Shown piece by piece: positions 36,541 through 45,972 of a stretch of DNA of 64,000 bases. The stretch comes from Gulosibacter molinativorax. Its GTDB lineage: Bacteria; Actinomycetota; Actinomycetes; Actinomycetales; Microbacteriaceae. The translations under genes and the position numbers were made by a program. The first letter of the stretch is position 1, and every line of letters starts with the position of its first letter. The stretch is from the NCBI RefSeq assembly GCF_003010915.2, contig NZ_CP028426.1, forward strand, positions 1,798,001 to 1,862,000. Direction: 5' to 3'. The notes beneath the pieces were generated by a model. It saw only the letters and a list, made by a program, of their open reading frames with translations, was not told the DNA's origin and did no database searches.

Positions 36541-38003
36541 TAGGCGACCGCCTGTTCGTTCGATGCGTTGGTAACCGGTTCCAGGTCTGCCGGGCTCGAC
36601 AGCTTGCCGCGAATCGCGGTGGCGGCGGCAACGACGGGCGACACGAGGTGTGTGCGGCCGCCCTTGCCCTGGCGCCCCTCGAAGTTACGGTTCGAGGTGG
36701 ATGCGCAGCGCTCCCCCGGCGCGAGCTGGTCGGGGTTCATGCCAAGGCACATCGAGCATCCGGCGAAGCGCCAGTCGGCACCGAACTCCTTGACGATCTT
36801 GTCGATGCCCTCGGCCTCGGCCTGCAGGCGCACGCGGGCCGAACCCGGAACGACCATGACGCGGACGTGGTCGGCCTTCTTCTGGCCCTTGATGATGCTC
36901 GCGAAGGCGCGGAGGTCTTCGATGCGGGAGTTCGTGCACGACCCCATGAAGACGGTGTCGACTTCGATTTCCTTCATCGGGGTGCCGGCCTTGAGGTCCA
37001 TGTACTCGAGCGCGCGCTCGGCGGCGCCACGCTCCGACTCGTCCGCGAAGTCCGCGGGGGTCGGCACTGTTGCCGAGAGCGGTACGCCCTGGCCGGGGTT
37101 CGTACCCCACGTAACGAAGGGTTCGAGGGTGTCGGCGTCGATGAAGATCTCGGCGTCGAACTCGGCGCCCTCATCGGTACTCAGCGTGTTCCAGTAGGCA
37201 ACGGCGTCGTCCCAGTCCTGACCTTGCGGTGCGTGCGCGCGGCCCTTGAGGTACTCGTAGGTCGTCTCGTCGGGCGCAACCATACCGGCGCGGGCACCCG
37301 CCTCGATCGACATGTTGCAGATGGTCATGCGACCTTCCATCGAGAGCGCGCGGATCGCAGAGCCACGGTACTCGAAAACGTACCCCGCACCGCCACCGGT
37401 GCCGACCTTCGCGATGACCGCGAGGATGATGTCCTTCGCCGTCACGCCCGGGCGCAGCGTGCCCTCGACGTTGACAGCCATGGTCTTGAAGGGCTTCAGC
37501 GGCAGGGTCTGCGTCGCCATGACGTGCTCGACCTCGGACGTGCCGATGCCGAACGCCATAGCGCCAAACGCGCCGTGGGTCGACGTATGCGAGTCGCCAC
37601 AGACGACGGTGATGCCTGGCATGGTCAGGCCGAGCTGCGGCCCGACCACGTGCACGATGCCCTGCTCGCGGTCACCGAGCGAGTGCAGGCGAACGCCGAA
37701 CTCCTCGGCGTTCTTGCGCAGCGTCTCAATCTGGGTGCGCGAGGTGTCGTCCGCGATGCGGTTGAGGATGTCGACCGTCGGGGTGTTGTGGTCTTCCGTT
37801 GCGATCGTGAGGTCAGTACGACGAAGGGGGCGATCTGCCTGGCGAAGGCCATCAAAGGCCTGCGGGCTCGTGACCTCGTGCATGATGTGGAGGTCAATAT
37901 AGATAAGGTCCGGCGTGCCGTTCTCGCCACGCTTCACTACGTGGGCGTCCCAGACCTTTTCTGGCAGCGTTTTGGGTGCAGATCCCGTTGATTCGGTCGT
38001 CAT
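36540..38003 (-). CDS. leuC: 3-isopropylmalate dehydratase, large subunit
   Basis: A 487-residue LeuC with a [4Fe-4S] cluster. Cluster cysteines are in [15 protein letters not shown] and [12 protein letters not shown] (C-x2-C); [13 protein letters not shown] and EHVMATQTL are further family blocks. The start at 38003 gives [21 protein letters not shown], with AGGA 7 bases upstream. First gene of the leuCD-murA-plsC-gpsA-ddl run. A hairpin with a T-run and a short leader-like ORF lie upstream, suggesting attenuation. Confidence 0.96.
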   Translation of the reverse strand: MTTESTGSAPKTLPEKVWDAHVVKRGENGTPDLIYIDLHIMHEVTSPQAFDGLRQADRPLRRTDLTIATEDHNTPTVDILNRIADDTSRTQIETLRKNAEEFGVRLHSLGDREQGIVHVVGPQLGLTMPGITVVCGDSHTSTHGAFGAMAFGIGTSEVEHVMATQTLPLKPFKTMAVNVEGTLRPGVTAKDIILAVIAKVGTGGGAGYVFEYRGSAIRALSMEGRMTICNMSIEAGARAGMVAPDETTYEYLKGRAHAPQGQDWDDAVAYWNTLSTDEGAEFDAEIFIDADTLEPFVTWGTNPGQGVPLSATVPTPADFADESERGAAERALEYMDLKAGTPMKEIEVDTVFMGSCTNSRIEDLRAFASIIKGQKKADHVRVMVVPGSARVRLQAEAEGIDKIVKEFGADWRFAGCSMCLGMNPDQLAPGERCASTSNRNFEGRQGKGGRTHLVSPVVAAATAIRGKLSSPADLEPVTNASNEQAVA

Positions 38004-38049
38004 AATTCCTGGCAGTTCTCCTGATCGAGGGGGCTCCGAGCAGTGCAAA

Positions 38050-38112
38050 AGTGTGCGCCTAGGCCCCACACTCGGGTGCTGCCAATGGTAACACCGGGCT
38101 TTCGACCGCCAT
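38050..38112 (-). promoter_or_regulatory. Possible leuC leader: 17-codon ORF overlapping a hairpin with T-run
   Basis: On the minus strand, 38112-38059 reads a 17-codon ORF ([17 protein letters not shown]) that contains a TTA and a TTG leucine codon, TTA being rare in this GC-rich DNA. Its stop lies inside a palindromic hairpin (38050-38072, arms AGTGTG/CACACT around GCCTAGGC) followed by CTTTTG. leuC begins 47 bases later. This resembles a leucine attenuator, but there are only two Leu codons and a weak ribosome site. The TTACCAT in it could instead be a promoter element. Confidence 0.35.
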
Positions 38113-38185
38113 TCCGGGCCGATTACGGCTTCGGCGCCCGGCTTGGGCCGATCGCGTGTGGGGTGGATGCGCTGGGTCGCGCTGG

Positions 38186-39022
38186 CTACTCTGCCGCGGG
38201 GACCTCGACGCCCTCGCGGCCGACGGCGTTCGACTCGAGTGTCACAACGCTGACGTTGTCGCGGCCGCCGCGCTTCACCGCGAGTCGCACGAGCGTGTCC
38301 GAAAGCGAGTATTCGGGCGAGCTGTCGAGCATGTGGGCGCGAATCGTGTCCGAGATTAGTCGGTCGTCGAGTTCCTTGGTCAGTCCATCCGAGCAGATGA
38401 CGAAGACTTGGTGGCCCTGCACCGGCATGAGCCAGAGGTCGGTCTCGATCTCCACATCCGACCCGACTGCTCGCGTGATCACGTTGCGGTCGGGGTGGAC
38501 GAGCGCCTCCTCGGCGGTGATGACGCCGAGCGACACGAGCTCCTGCACCGCGGAATGGTCGACGGTGATCTGGACGACGTCCCGACCGTTCCAGCCGTAC
38601 ACGCGAGAATCGCCGACGTTGAAGATCATCCAGTGTGGCGCGACCGCCGCATCCTCGCTCGGCGAGACCTCAACGAGCGCAATGCCGGAGAGGGTCGTGC
38701 CTGCGACGGCACCGGGGCCGTCTGCCTCGGTGATGAGCTGCTGCACGCGTGTGTTCGCGTCGTCGATGGCTTTGAGGACTTCGACGGGATTCGTGGGGAC
38801 GTTTTCAGTGAAGTGGTCTGCGAACGCCGCGACGAGCGACTGGCTCGCGCGATCGCCGTAGGAGTGTCCGCCCATGCCATCCGCGACGAGAAACACTGGC
38901 GGTTTCGCGTACACGGAGTCTTCGTTGACTGCACGAATCGTACCGATGTCAGTAGCAACCGACACCCGCAGTTCTAGCTCACCGGCGCATGTGGCGACGG
39001 TCGCGTTGAACTCATCAGTCAC
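38186..39022 (-). CDS. PP2C-family serine/threonine phosphatase
   Basis: A 278-residue metal-dependent protein phosphatase, cytosolic. PP2C motifs appear in order: [56 protein letters not shown] and GGRDNVSVV, carrying the aspartates that bind Mn/Mg. It could antagonise Hanks-type kinases, none of which is in the window. The GTG start at 39022 gives VTDEFNATV and has GGGGG upstream. It lies just outside the left end of the integrated element, which inserted downstream of the original tRNA's position. Confidence 0.94.
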   Translation of the reverse strand: MTDEFNATVATCAGELELRVSVATDIGTIRAVNEDSVYAKPPVFLVADGMGGHSYGDRASQSLVAAFADHFTENVPTNPVEVLKAIDDANTRVQQLITEADGPGAVAGTTLSGIALVEVSPSEDAAVAPHWMIFNVGDSRVYGWNGRDVVQITVDHSAVQELVSLGVITAEEALVHPDRNVITRAVGSDVEIETDLWLMPVQGHQVFVICSDGLTKELDDRLISDTIRAHMLDSSPEYSLSDTLVRLAVKRGGRDNVSVVTLESNAVGREGVEVPAAE

Positions 39023-39154
39023 TGAAACCCCCTGTTTTGCGTACCGGGACACTCTACCGGGAACACGGTGGTGCAACGAGTCCCCCGGCCGGGTGAATTT
39101 CTATCGGGCCTGGGTCCGGCTGCCGCGTTGTGCCAGGCCGCGCCGGAAACCAAC

Positions 39155-39182
39155 AAAGCCCGAATCGTAAGATTCGGGCTTT
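39155..39182 (-). terminator. Terminator of the displaced tRNA-Glu 3' end
   Basis: A perfect 12-bp stem (AAAGCCCGAATC with GATTCGGGCTTT, loop GTAA). On the minus strand it follows the tRNA 3' end remnant by 7 bases, as the native terminator of tRNA-Glu would. It could also end transcription toward the right. Confidence 0.85.
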
Positions 39183-39188
39183 GTCAGG

Positions 39189-39235
39189 TTGGTGACCCCA
39201 GCGGGATTTGAACCCGCGCTGCCGCCGTGAGAGGG
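39189..39235 (-). other. Left attachment site (partial tRNA-Glu copy)
   Basis: 47 bases matching 55806-55852 at 44 positions. It covers the anticodon stem-loop, the T arm, the 3' acceptor strand and CCA of tRNA-Glu, but the 5' half is absent and replaced by element sequence, so no functional tRNA can form. The mismatches fall in the T arm and variable region; the anticodon-loop side (CCGCCGTGAGAGGG) is identical and the likely crossover. Confidence 0.85.
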
Positions 39236-39339
39236 GAATCGGCTTCCCCGGAACTGCGTACCCGACCCCGTTCTGCCCTGTGTTTACGGGGATTCCGCGT
39301 GCGTCAAGTGCGACGCGGAAAGCCCTGTCGTCAGCGTTC

Positions 39340-39358
39340 GTTGCCAAGATGTTGCCAC
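39340..39358 (+). repeat. Tandem GTTGCCA sites at left end (candidate integrase arm sites)
   Basis: GTTGCCAAGATGTTGCCAC: two GTTGCCA words spaced 11 bp apart. The same arrangement in the same orientation occurs at 55715-55733, just inside the other end. The 11-bp period places both copies on one face of DNA, as expected for arm-type sites bound by a tyrosine integrase. Confidence 0.6.
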
Positions 39359-39410
39359 GTTGACGCGCGGAAAGGGCGGATCAAGAGAGGCCGGCTGAGG
39401 CGCTGCTCTA

Positions 39411-42400
39411 CTAGGAACGTTTCATCCACACCGAGAGGCCGTCGCCTTCCGGGTTGTAGCTACTGACGATCTCAAGTGCTTGGAGCCGGTCGAGCAGTGC
39501 TCGATCCGCCGGAGTATCGGGCGCGACCTTCTTCTTGCCGTCCTTGACGAGCAGGTCGGAATAGTTGTCGCCAAGGAGACCGACAACCTGAGAGAGGCTC
39601 TCCAACTCCATGTCAGCAACCGATACGACAAGTGAAGCGAGTATTTTGCTCGCAGGCACACCAGCATTGGCGGCTTGGATCAGCAGGGTCGGATTGCAGA
39701 CGACACCATTGGCCGCTGAGTATTCGAGTACCTGCCCGAGTGCGACCGGGTCAGCGACCGTCACATACTGGGTCGCGTTGACGGCGACGAGATCCTTCAC
39801 GGCGGCTGGCACGCGGACGCTAGCAAGCAGGAGTTGGACGTCGACTATCGGTACTAGAGCGGGACTCGCGAAGCCGACGAACTTCTCTGAGTACTCGATG
39901 AACGCCTCACGAGTGCGCCAATCTCTTTGAGCGGCGACCTGGAATGACGCCTCGTTGTCCTCAATCACTTGGTGCTTGACAAGGAATCCGAACAACTCGG
40001 AGTCGCCGATCGGTGCGCTCGCCGGCGGAAGCCAAACTTCGCCGAGGACCGACTTCGCGAGCCACGCGCGAGTCTCGGTATCAGGCACTGAATCCGAAGC
40101 AGCAAGAATTGCGGTCGCGAGAGAAATTCGGTCGGCGGCTGGGACGTCCTCTGGTGTGACAACCGGGTCGCCAACGCTCAGGAACCCGCCGAGTGCCTCG
40201 TCGACAGCGCCATGTAGGTTTACGTATGCGCTCACGTTCGCGAAGGTAGTTGGAAACAGATTGCGTTGAGCGAGTTCGGGCCACACCTCACCTGGCACCT
40301 GGGTCACGTCAGGCACCTCGACAGTCGCGTCGCCTCGGTCAAGAAGCCGTCCGACCTGCGAAGCCTCAGCGGCGGCAGCGTCACTCAGGACCTTCGGGAG
40401 GTCTGGAGAACCATGGAGCGTCGTCAGGCCATCGCCGTCCGACATCAAGTCCACGTACCCGGGCAGATCATCCAGGATGCGAGAGTATACCGCTGGCGAA
40501 GCTCGGTAGATTTCGGTCATTGCCAGATCGGGGTCCCCGTCGAGCGCGGCGCGCAGGTTCTCGAGGGTGAGATCGTAGCTCCCCACACCCACCAGACCGT
40601 CCCTGACCTCGGCGTTGAGCGGAGCGAGGTCTGCGGCCACAACGCCGGCCGCCAAGAGTAGGTTCGACGCCTTTCTAGTGGCCTCGGCCGACACGCCAGG
40701 GTCGGTGAAGACGTCGATCTCGGCGACATGCTCACGGAGCCAGAGCCGGGTAGCCTCATCGATCTCATAGGACGATGCATCCTCGTCCATCGCCTTGACG
40801 ACCGCGGCGACGAGCGACGCGCGAGTCGCGGTGTCCAGGGGCCGGTCCTTGTGGGCCAAGAACTCCAATGCCCCGGCCCAGCGTGGGGTGAGCCTCGAAA
40901 CTAGTTTCTCCCGATGGACACCGTCAACCAGGTAGGAGTCGAGGACGGCCGCACGGTCGTCAATCGACGCGAGCTGCAGCGCTGCAACCAGATCGGTAGC
41001 ACCTTGACCACCCACCGAAAGGACTCGATCGAACACGCTGGTGTTGAGCATCGAGCGATCCGCGAGGATTTCTACGCCGCGCGTCTCAATGACCGCATCC
41101 ACCTCAGAGGCAGACAGCTTGTAGTTGGGGGCAGGCAGGTGGCGATCCACACTCTGCATGAGGAAGTTCATCGCGTTTGCCGTGAGGCTTCCGTCGTAGA
41201 ACGGCGCTGTGTAGAGCGTGAAGTAGCGGTCGATGAAGCCGGACCGGACCAGGTTCCTAGCGAGCGGCGAGGCGAGGCCCTCGAGCTCCTCCAGGAGGTT
41301 TCTGCCGCTCGCGTCGACGTACTCCGGCTGCCCCGAGAGTTCTGCAAAGCCAGCTTCTCCTAGCGCTGCTCGCTCGGCTTGCAGGGTGCCAAGCTCGCCC
41401 TCAAGTTCCGCCCGAGTGACCCGACCCCAGGTATCGGTGCTGATTGGTGTGTCAAGCGCCGCAGCGGCATCCTTACGAGCAACCGTGAGCCGAGTACCGC
41501 CGATCGTCAACTGGATCTGATCAACGTCATCGGCGAAGCTCCTCCAGAAGTCAGCGCTATGAACCTGCTCGGAAGACTGGTCTACGCCGCTCAGTGAGAT
41601 AGGCCCTACTGCGTTTGCCCGCTGCCCAAGGTGCCGAGCGAGTCGTGCAGCGTATGCCTCCAGGCGCTTGCCGAGGTCATCAGCACGCTCGTTAGCACCG
41701 TCGAGGCTCTGGAGCCTTTGCATGATCGCGCTCGCCCGTGCAGCTCGATCACGAAGCCCGTAGTCCGTGATTGCAGTTGCCCGATCGTACAGATTGTTCA
41801 GCTGACTCGCCCCCGAACGAATTGCTTCGAAATCCCCGAGATGGGTGCTCTTGTAGACGATCATTGCGAACAGTTTGTTGCGATCAAGGTCGAGCCCACC
41901 CAGCGCGCCCGGAGGAAACACCCGGTTCTCGAAGATCTGGAACTCCGTGCAGATATTCCAAATAAGCCGCATGTCGGTCAAGTCACTCGCGACGAGGGAT
42001 GTCAGCCGATTAGAGATTCCGGTGATGCCACGCTCCTTGAGTGCCCGCCGAAGTACCGTAACTGCGTTCTCCTTGGTAAGGAACGGAACCACGGGAATGA
42101 CAAGGTCAAAGAACTTCGTCCGGTTAGATCGGGCCTTCTCAAGCTCTACGCGCTTCTCTTCAGGCGATGATGTTGCCTCCACAGGCGCGGGGTCGCTCGG
42201 CGCATCAGACGAGCGGCTTGGGTTCGCAACGGCGGTCGACCGTAGACCGATCTCCTCGAAGATGCTGTCGCGGATCGCGTAGACAAAGCGAATCTTCCGA
42301 CCGCCAAGCTGCTTCGCACCATTTAGCAGGGTATTGAGCGCACGCAGTGTCTCGAAGATATGCGGGTCTTCGAACCTATCGATGTCCTCAAAGATGACGA

Positions 42401-43175
42401 TGGTGCGACGGCGGTCGACTTCGAAGTAGTAGACAATTTCGTCCAGGAACTGATCAAAGTAGGTCGTGTCACCACTCGACAGCGCAAGTTCGGCTTTCGC
42501 GACAGTCAGTCCCTTTATCTGAATCCGGTTGTGCACAAGTACGAGGGCCACATAGGCAGCAATTGCCGCAAAGCCGCCGATCCAGATGTCCCGGTGTAGT
42601 CCGAGGCCCGTCATCTGCTGAAGCTGCGCAGCCCAGCCGTCCAGCGCGGCACTCCACCCCGCTACCTTGAACACAAGGGTCGTCAGTGCACCGAGCAGCA
42701 GCGCGAGCGCGATGGAGCGAATCCACGTAAAGCGCCCGATGCGCCGAAACCGAGACCCTGGCAGCTTTGCGGGCCGCTGGCGGTAGAGCAGCTGCTTGAC
42801 GATCTCCTTCTGGATACGATTCGTGGAGCTCTTTTCACCTCCCCCGTCGTCGCCGAGGCCGAGCGTGGAGAGTGAAATCTGGACGACTTCAGCGCTGTGC
42901 GTGCGCATGATCTCGCTCAGGATGCTGCTCTTGCCTACGCCATATGCGCCCGAGAGCGCGATATTCTTGAATTCCTCGGGACGACTCAGTGCACCCTCGA
43001 TCGCCTCGACGTAGAGTCCGTGCTCGTTCGGGTCGAACCTAGCGGTGAGGCTCGCGTAGCTTGTGTTCGCCAGTCGCACTACGGGCGGGAACGACCTCAC
43101 CCACATAGCGGCGTCCGCGAGCCACTGCCTCACTGGCACCCGGACGCGCTGCGGTAGTGGCAGCTTGTCAGCCAT
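39411..43175 (-). CDS. Large membrane-anchored P-loop NTPase, YobI/KAP-like
   Basis: A 1254-residue protein. Walker A SGAYGVGKSS (residues about 75-84) is followed by two membrane helices (about 152-172 and 197-215), then Walker B IVIFEDIDRFED (about 259-270). An NTPase domain interrupted by two helices is typical of KAP-type and YobI-like NTPases. The remaining 800-plus residues are helical and acidic with no recognised motif, and are the likely sensor or partner-binding part. It would sit on the inner face of the membrane. The start overlaps the methyltransferase stop by 8 bases (ATGGCTGA). It is the last gene of the three-gene cargo operon. Confidence 0.82.
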   Translation of the reverse strand: MADKLPLPQRVRVPVRQWLADAAMWVRSFPPVVRLANTSYASLTARFDPNEHGLYVEAIEGALSRPEEFKNIALSGAYGVGKSSILSEIMRTHSAEVVQISLSTLGLGDDGGGEKSSTNRIQKEIVKQLLYRQRPAKLPGSRFRRIGRFTWIRSIALALLLGALTTLVFKVAGWSAALDGWAAQLQQMTGLGLHRDIWIGGFAAIAAYVALVLVHNRIQIKGLTVAKAELALSSGDTTYFDQFLDEIVYYFEVDRRRTIVIFEDIDRFEDPHIFETLRALNTLLNGAKQLGGRKIRFVYAIRDSIFEEIGLRSTAVANPSRSSDAPSDPAPVEATSSPEEKRVELEKARSNRTKFFDLVIPVVPFLTKENAVTVLRRALKERGITGISNRLTSLVASDLTDMRLIWNICTEFQIFENRVFPPGALGGLDLDRNKLFAMIVYKSTHLGDFEAIRSGASQLNNLYDRATAITDYGLRDRAARASAIMQRLQSLDGANERADDLGKRLEAYAARLARHLGQRANAVGPISLSGVDQSSEQVHSADFWRSFADDVDQIQLTIGGTRLTVARKDAAAALDTPISTDTWGRVTRAELEGELGTLQAERAALGEAGFAELSGQPEYVDASGRNLLEELEGLASPLARNLVRSGFIDRYFTLYTAPFYDGSLTANAMNFLMQSVDRHLPAPNYKLSASEVDAVIETRGVEILADRSMLNTSVFDRVLSVGGQGATDLVAALQLASIDDRAAVLDSYLVDGVHREKLVSRLTPRWAGALEFLAHKDRPLDTATRASLVAAVVKAMDEDASSYEIDEATRLWLREHVAEIDVFTDPGVSAEATRKASNLLLAAGVVAADLAPLNAEVRDGLVGVGSYDLTLENLRAALDGDPDLAMTEIYRASPAVYSRILDDLPGYVDLMSDGDGLTTLHGSPDLPKVLSDAAAAEASQVGRLLDRGDATVEVPDVTQVPGEVWPELAQRNLFPTTFANVSAYVNLHGAVDEALGGFLSVGDPVVTPEDVPAADRISLATAILAASDSVPDTETRAWLAKSVLGEVWLPPASAPIGDSELFGFLVKHQVIEDNEASFQVAAQRDWRTREAFIEYSEKFVGFASPALVPIVDVQLLLASVRVPAAVKDLVAVNATQYVTVADPVALGQVLEYSAANGVVCNPTLLIQAANAGVPASKILASLVVSVADMELESLSQVVGLLGDNYSDLLVKDGKKKVAPDTPADRALLDRLQALEIVSSYNPEGDGLSVWMKRS

Positions 43176-45972
43176 CAGAGACACTTTCAAGGTCGAATAG
43201 GGTGGCGTCGTCGGGCTGCTTGGTGAGGGCGGCGTAGCGGCGGAGCATGATGCGCTGTCGGTCCTCGACTGTGGCGCTGTCTTTGACACCGAAGGCGGCG
43301 TCGATCACCTTGTCGATCGCGGCGTGCGCCTCAAGGACCGGTTCGGGAATGCGGCCTGGCTCGTAGAGGTCGGCGAGTGACTTGTCAGGGAACTGGGCAC
43401 GAGCCGCCGTGAGCTGGGCGGCTGCGGCCACGAGCGCCGACCGGCGCTGATCGCTCAGCGTCGGCAGCGGGAACGAGTTGTAGACGAAGGTGTTTGAGAA
43501 GCGGAGCCGTGACTCCAGCCTCCCTCCAACTCCACGCATCCAGAGGATGAACATCGTCGAGGAGAGGACGCCCAGGGCGAAGCCGTCGGGGTCTTTAACC
43601 ATTGCGTTTGCATCGCCGCAGATGACTTCCGGCGCCAGTCGTTTGGCCGTGAAGAATTCTCTCGTCTCCCCGACATGACGAGGAATGGCCAGATACTCAG
43701 TGTCCGGCTGACGCCGCTCATCGAAGAGGTGCGCAGTCGCAGCCTTCGCGCGAGTTGGCGCCTTCGTGCTCTTCAGCCGGAACTCTCGCACCGCAGCGAC
43801 GCGTGCTTTGAGGACAGGACTCCGCTCGATGGTGTCCGCGTCGACGCCCTCTAGCCAGAGGCACCAGCGTTCCTTGTCGTAGAGGAGCTCGTCGGCCCCC
43901 ATGAAGGGCCGCAGGAACCTTGAGGCAATTGGGTCGGCCCGGATCGCGTTGACCGCTGCAACGTCGGAGGCTTTCGGAACCAAGTTGCCATTGTCCGTGG
44001 GTTGGCTTCCCTTAGTTACGACGGGCAACTGGCTGACGAGCGGTCGAGTGCTGCTCGAGACAAATATCCTCGGCATCGGCAACAGGTAGGCATTGATATT
44101 GGCAACCTGTTGCGAGGCACCGGCACCCTTCCCGCCCTCCGGGTATGTCCAAAGGGTTGCCTTCGGCACATTGTCCTGGCGGCGATCGAAACCGATGATC
44201 GATACGTGGACCGCCGCTCCGTCAGGCGCTTCCGTGGACCATTGGAACGATCGATGCGCGAAGCGGCATCGCCACCCAGCATTGAAGATGGGTCTCCAAA
44301 GGAACTCCGCCGCCTCGCCTTGCGAAACCGAGTTCGTGGATACGAAGGCCCAACGGCCCGGCGTTGTGCCGTAGTACTGCAGTGCAAGCGCGTACCAACT
44401 CGTCACATAGTCGAGGTACCCCTTGTAGTTCGCGCCCCAAATGCGCTTGGTATCCGCGGTCTGCTCTGGCTTCTTGGTGTATTGGCCGATAAAGGGCGGG
44501 TTTCCGACGATGATGACGTCTTCGGTCGGCTCGACCACCGCAGACCATTCATAGCGCAACGCGTTCGCATGCACGATCGTCGATGACACCTTAATCGGGA
44601 GACGGTCGGGCACGATGCCGAAGTCGTCCTGCATTCGGAGGTTTGCCTGGTGGTCGACGAGCAGCATCGCGGTCTCCGCGATGCGTGCCGGCCATTCGTT
44701 GATCTCGATGCCAAAGAAGTGATCGGGCGAGACCTTGAGGTCGAGCGTGATGTCGACGGACTGCAGTGCGCTCGTCGCGCCTTTCTCGGTGATGTCGAGG
44801 TCACGCTTCGCGAGGAGGAGGTCCTGCTCGATCGCTCGCAGCTCTCGGTAGGCGACGATGAGGAAGTTCCCGCAGCCGCAGGCCGGGTCCATGACGCGGA
44901 CCCGACCGAGATCGTTGTGCAGTTTCGTCAGCTGTCCTCGGTCGCTCCGTCCCGACTCAAGCCGCTCACGGAACTCATCGAGGAAGAGCGGGCCGATCGT
45001 CTTGAGGATGCTTTCCTCGGTCGTGTAGTGCTCACCGGCGGCACGCCGGGCCTTCTTGTCGTTGACCGTCTGGAACATCGACCCGAACACGGCTGGAGAG
45101 ATCACCGACCAGTCGAACTCGCCCGCCTCGATCACCTGGTTCCGGAAGGCCGCGGTGAGCGGGCCCATCTGTAGTGGGTCGTGGAAGAGGCCGCCGTTGA
45201 CATAGCGAAACGCGGCGAGCTCCGACGGAGTGTTCGACGCTCGTCTGCTCTCCTCGGTGTCGAGAATCTCGAAGAGCGCGGCGAGGTCAGCGGCCAACGT
45301 GCCTCCCGAAGTGTGCTCGACGACGAAGGGCTGAAAGAGCACCGGCGCCTCACCGTGGACGCTCCGGCGCCACATCGCGGTGTCGTCAGCGAACCAGAGG
45401 AACAGCAGGCGGGCCAACAGGAGCGTCGCGTTCCGTTCGTCCCAGCCGGCGGCGTCGAGCGCGGCGTACAGCCCACCCATGAGGCGCGCGGCCTGTGCCG
45501 ACGCGGTCTCTGCTTCGTGGTCGAAGGCGGCGCGCATTCGCGACAGTAGCTCGGGAAGCTTGAGGTCCTCGTCGAAGCCGATCTTGATGGCCTCGAGTTG
45601 CCGGACGAGCCGCTGGTCGTCGCTGCCGACCTTGTATTCGTGCATGACGAGCTTCGCGTTAGCGCCGCCGAGCTGCGCCCTGCGCGGCCAGCGCCAGGCT
45701 TGTGCGTGCTCGTCGGCGAAGATCACCAGGCGCTCGTGGCTGTGCGCGCCGACCTGCTGGTCGATGAGTCGCTGAATCTGCTTGGGCGGGAGCTGCGCGC
45801 AGTACCAGACGCGCAGACCTTTGAACCCGGCGACCTGCTCCAGCTTGTATTGGACGCCGTCGACCGGGATCTGGAGCGGCGGCTGGTCGGGGTTCGACCA
45901 GTAGAGGTGGTCTCGGAAGAGTTCGCGGAACATGCGCTGGTCGATCAACGCCAGCAGCGGTGAGGTGGTCAT
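43168..45972 (-). CDS. MmeI-like N6-adenine DNA methyltransferase
   Basis: A 934-residue class I SAM-dependent DNA methyltransferase. Motif I DPACGCGNFLIVAYREL lies near residue 362 and motif IV NPPFIGQY near 491 (gamma-type N6-adenine order). A long helical N-terminal region precedes it, with HYTTEESILKTIGPLF before motif I. After it come target-recognition-like and helical C-terminal parts (SNTFVYNSFPLP) as in MmeI/type IIG enzymes. I see no PD-(D/E)xK nuclease in its N-terminus, so cleavage presumably comes from its neighbour. It shares one base with the helicase stop (TGATG) and overlaps the NTPase gene. Confidence 0.88.
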   Translation of the reverse strand: MTTSPLLALIDQRMFRELFRDHLYWSNPDQPPLQIPVDGVQYKLEQVAGFKGLRVWYCAQLPPKQIQRLIDQQVGAHSHERLVIFADEHAQAWRWPRRAQLGGANAKLVMHEYKVGSDDQRLVRQLEAIKIGFDEDLKLPELLSRMRAAFDHEAETASAQAARLMGGLYAALDAAGWDERNATLLLARLLFLWFADDTAMWRRSVHGEAPVLFQPFVVEHTSGGTLAADLAALFEILDTEESRRASNTPSELAAFRYVNGGLFHDPLQMGPLTAAFRNQVIEAGEFDWSVISPAVFGSMFQTVNDKKARRAAGEHYTTEESILKTIGPLFLDEFRERLESGRSDRGQLTKLHNDLGRVRVMDPACGCGNFLIVAYRELRAIEQDLLLAKRDLDITEKGATSALQSVDITLDLKVSPDHFFGIEINEWPARIAETAMLLVDHQANLRMQDDFGIVPDRLPIKVSSTIVHANALRYEWSAVVEPTEDVIIVGNPPFIGQYTKKPEQTADTKRIWGANYKGYLDYVTSWYALALQYYGTTPGRWAFVSTNSVSQGEAAEFLWRPIFNAGWRCRFAHRSFQWSTEAPDGAAVHVSIIGFDRRQDNVPKATLWTYPEGGKGAGASQQVANINAYLLPMPRIFVSSSTRPLVSQLPVVTKGSQPTDNGNLVPKASDVAAVNAIRADPIASRFLRPFMGADELLYDKERWCLWLEGVDADTIERSPVLKARVAAVREFRLKSTKAPTRAKAATAHLFDERRQPDTEYLAIPRHVGETREFFTAKRLAPEVICGDANAMVKDPDGFALGVLSSTMFILWMRGVGGRLESRLRFSNTFVYNSFPLPTLSDQRRSALVAAAAQLTAARAQFPDKSLADLYEPGRIPEPVLEAHAAIDKVIDAAFGVKDSATVEDRQRIMLRRYAALTKQPDDATLFDLESVSDG

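Larger units (their letters stand above)
39023..39410. other. Gene-free stretch holding the left boundary of the integrated element
   Basis: 388 bases without a convincing gene. In order they hold the PP2C promoter region, a terminator (39155-39182), the 47-bp partial tRNA-Glu copy (39189-39235), a short GGGGAA/TTCCCC hairpin at 39232-39249, and tandem GTTGCCAA sites (39340-39358). I see nothing else. Confidence 0.7.

Noticed and set aside
39189..39235. Second tRNA gene
   Set aside because: Only the 3' half of tRNA-Glu is present; the 5' half is absent, so it is an attachment-site remnant.
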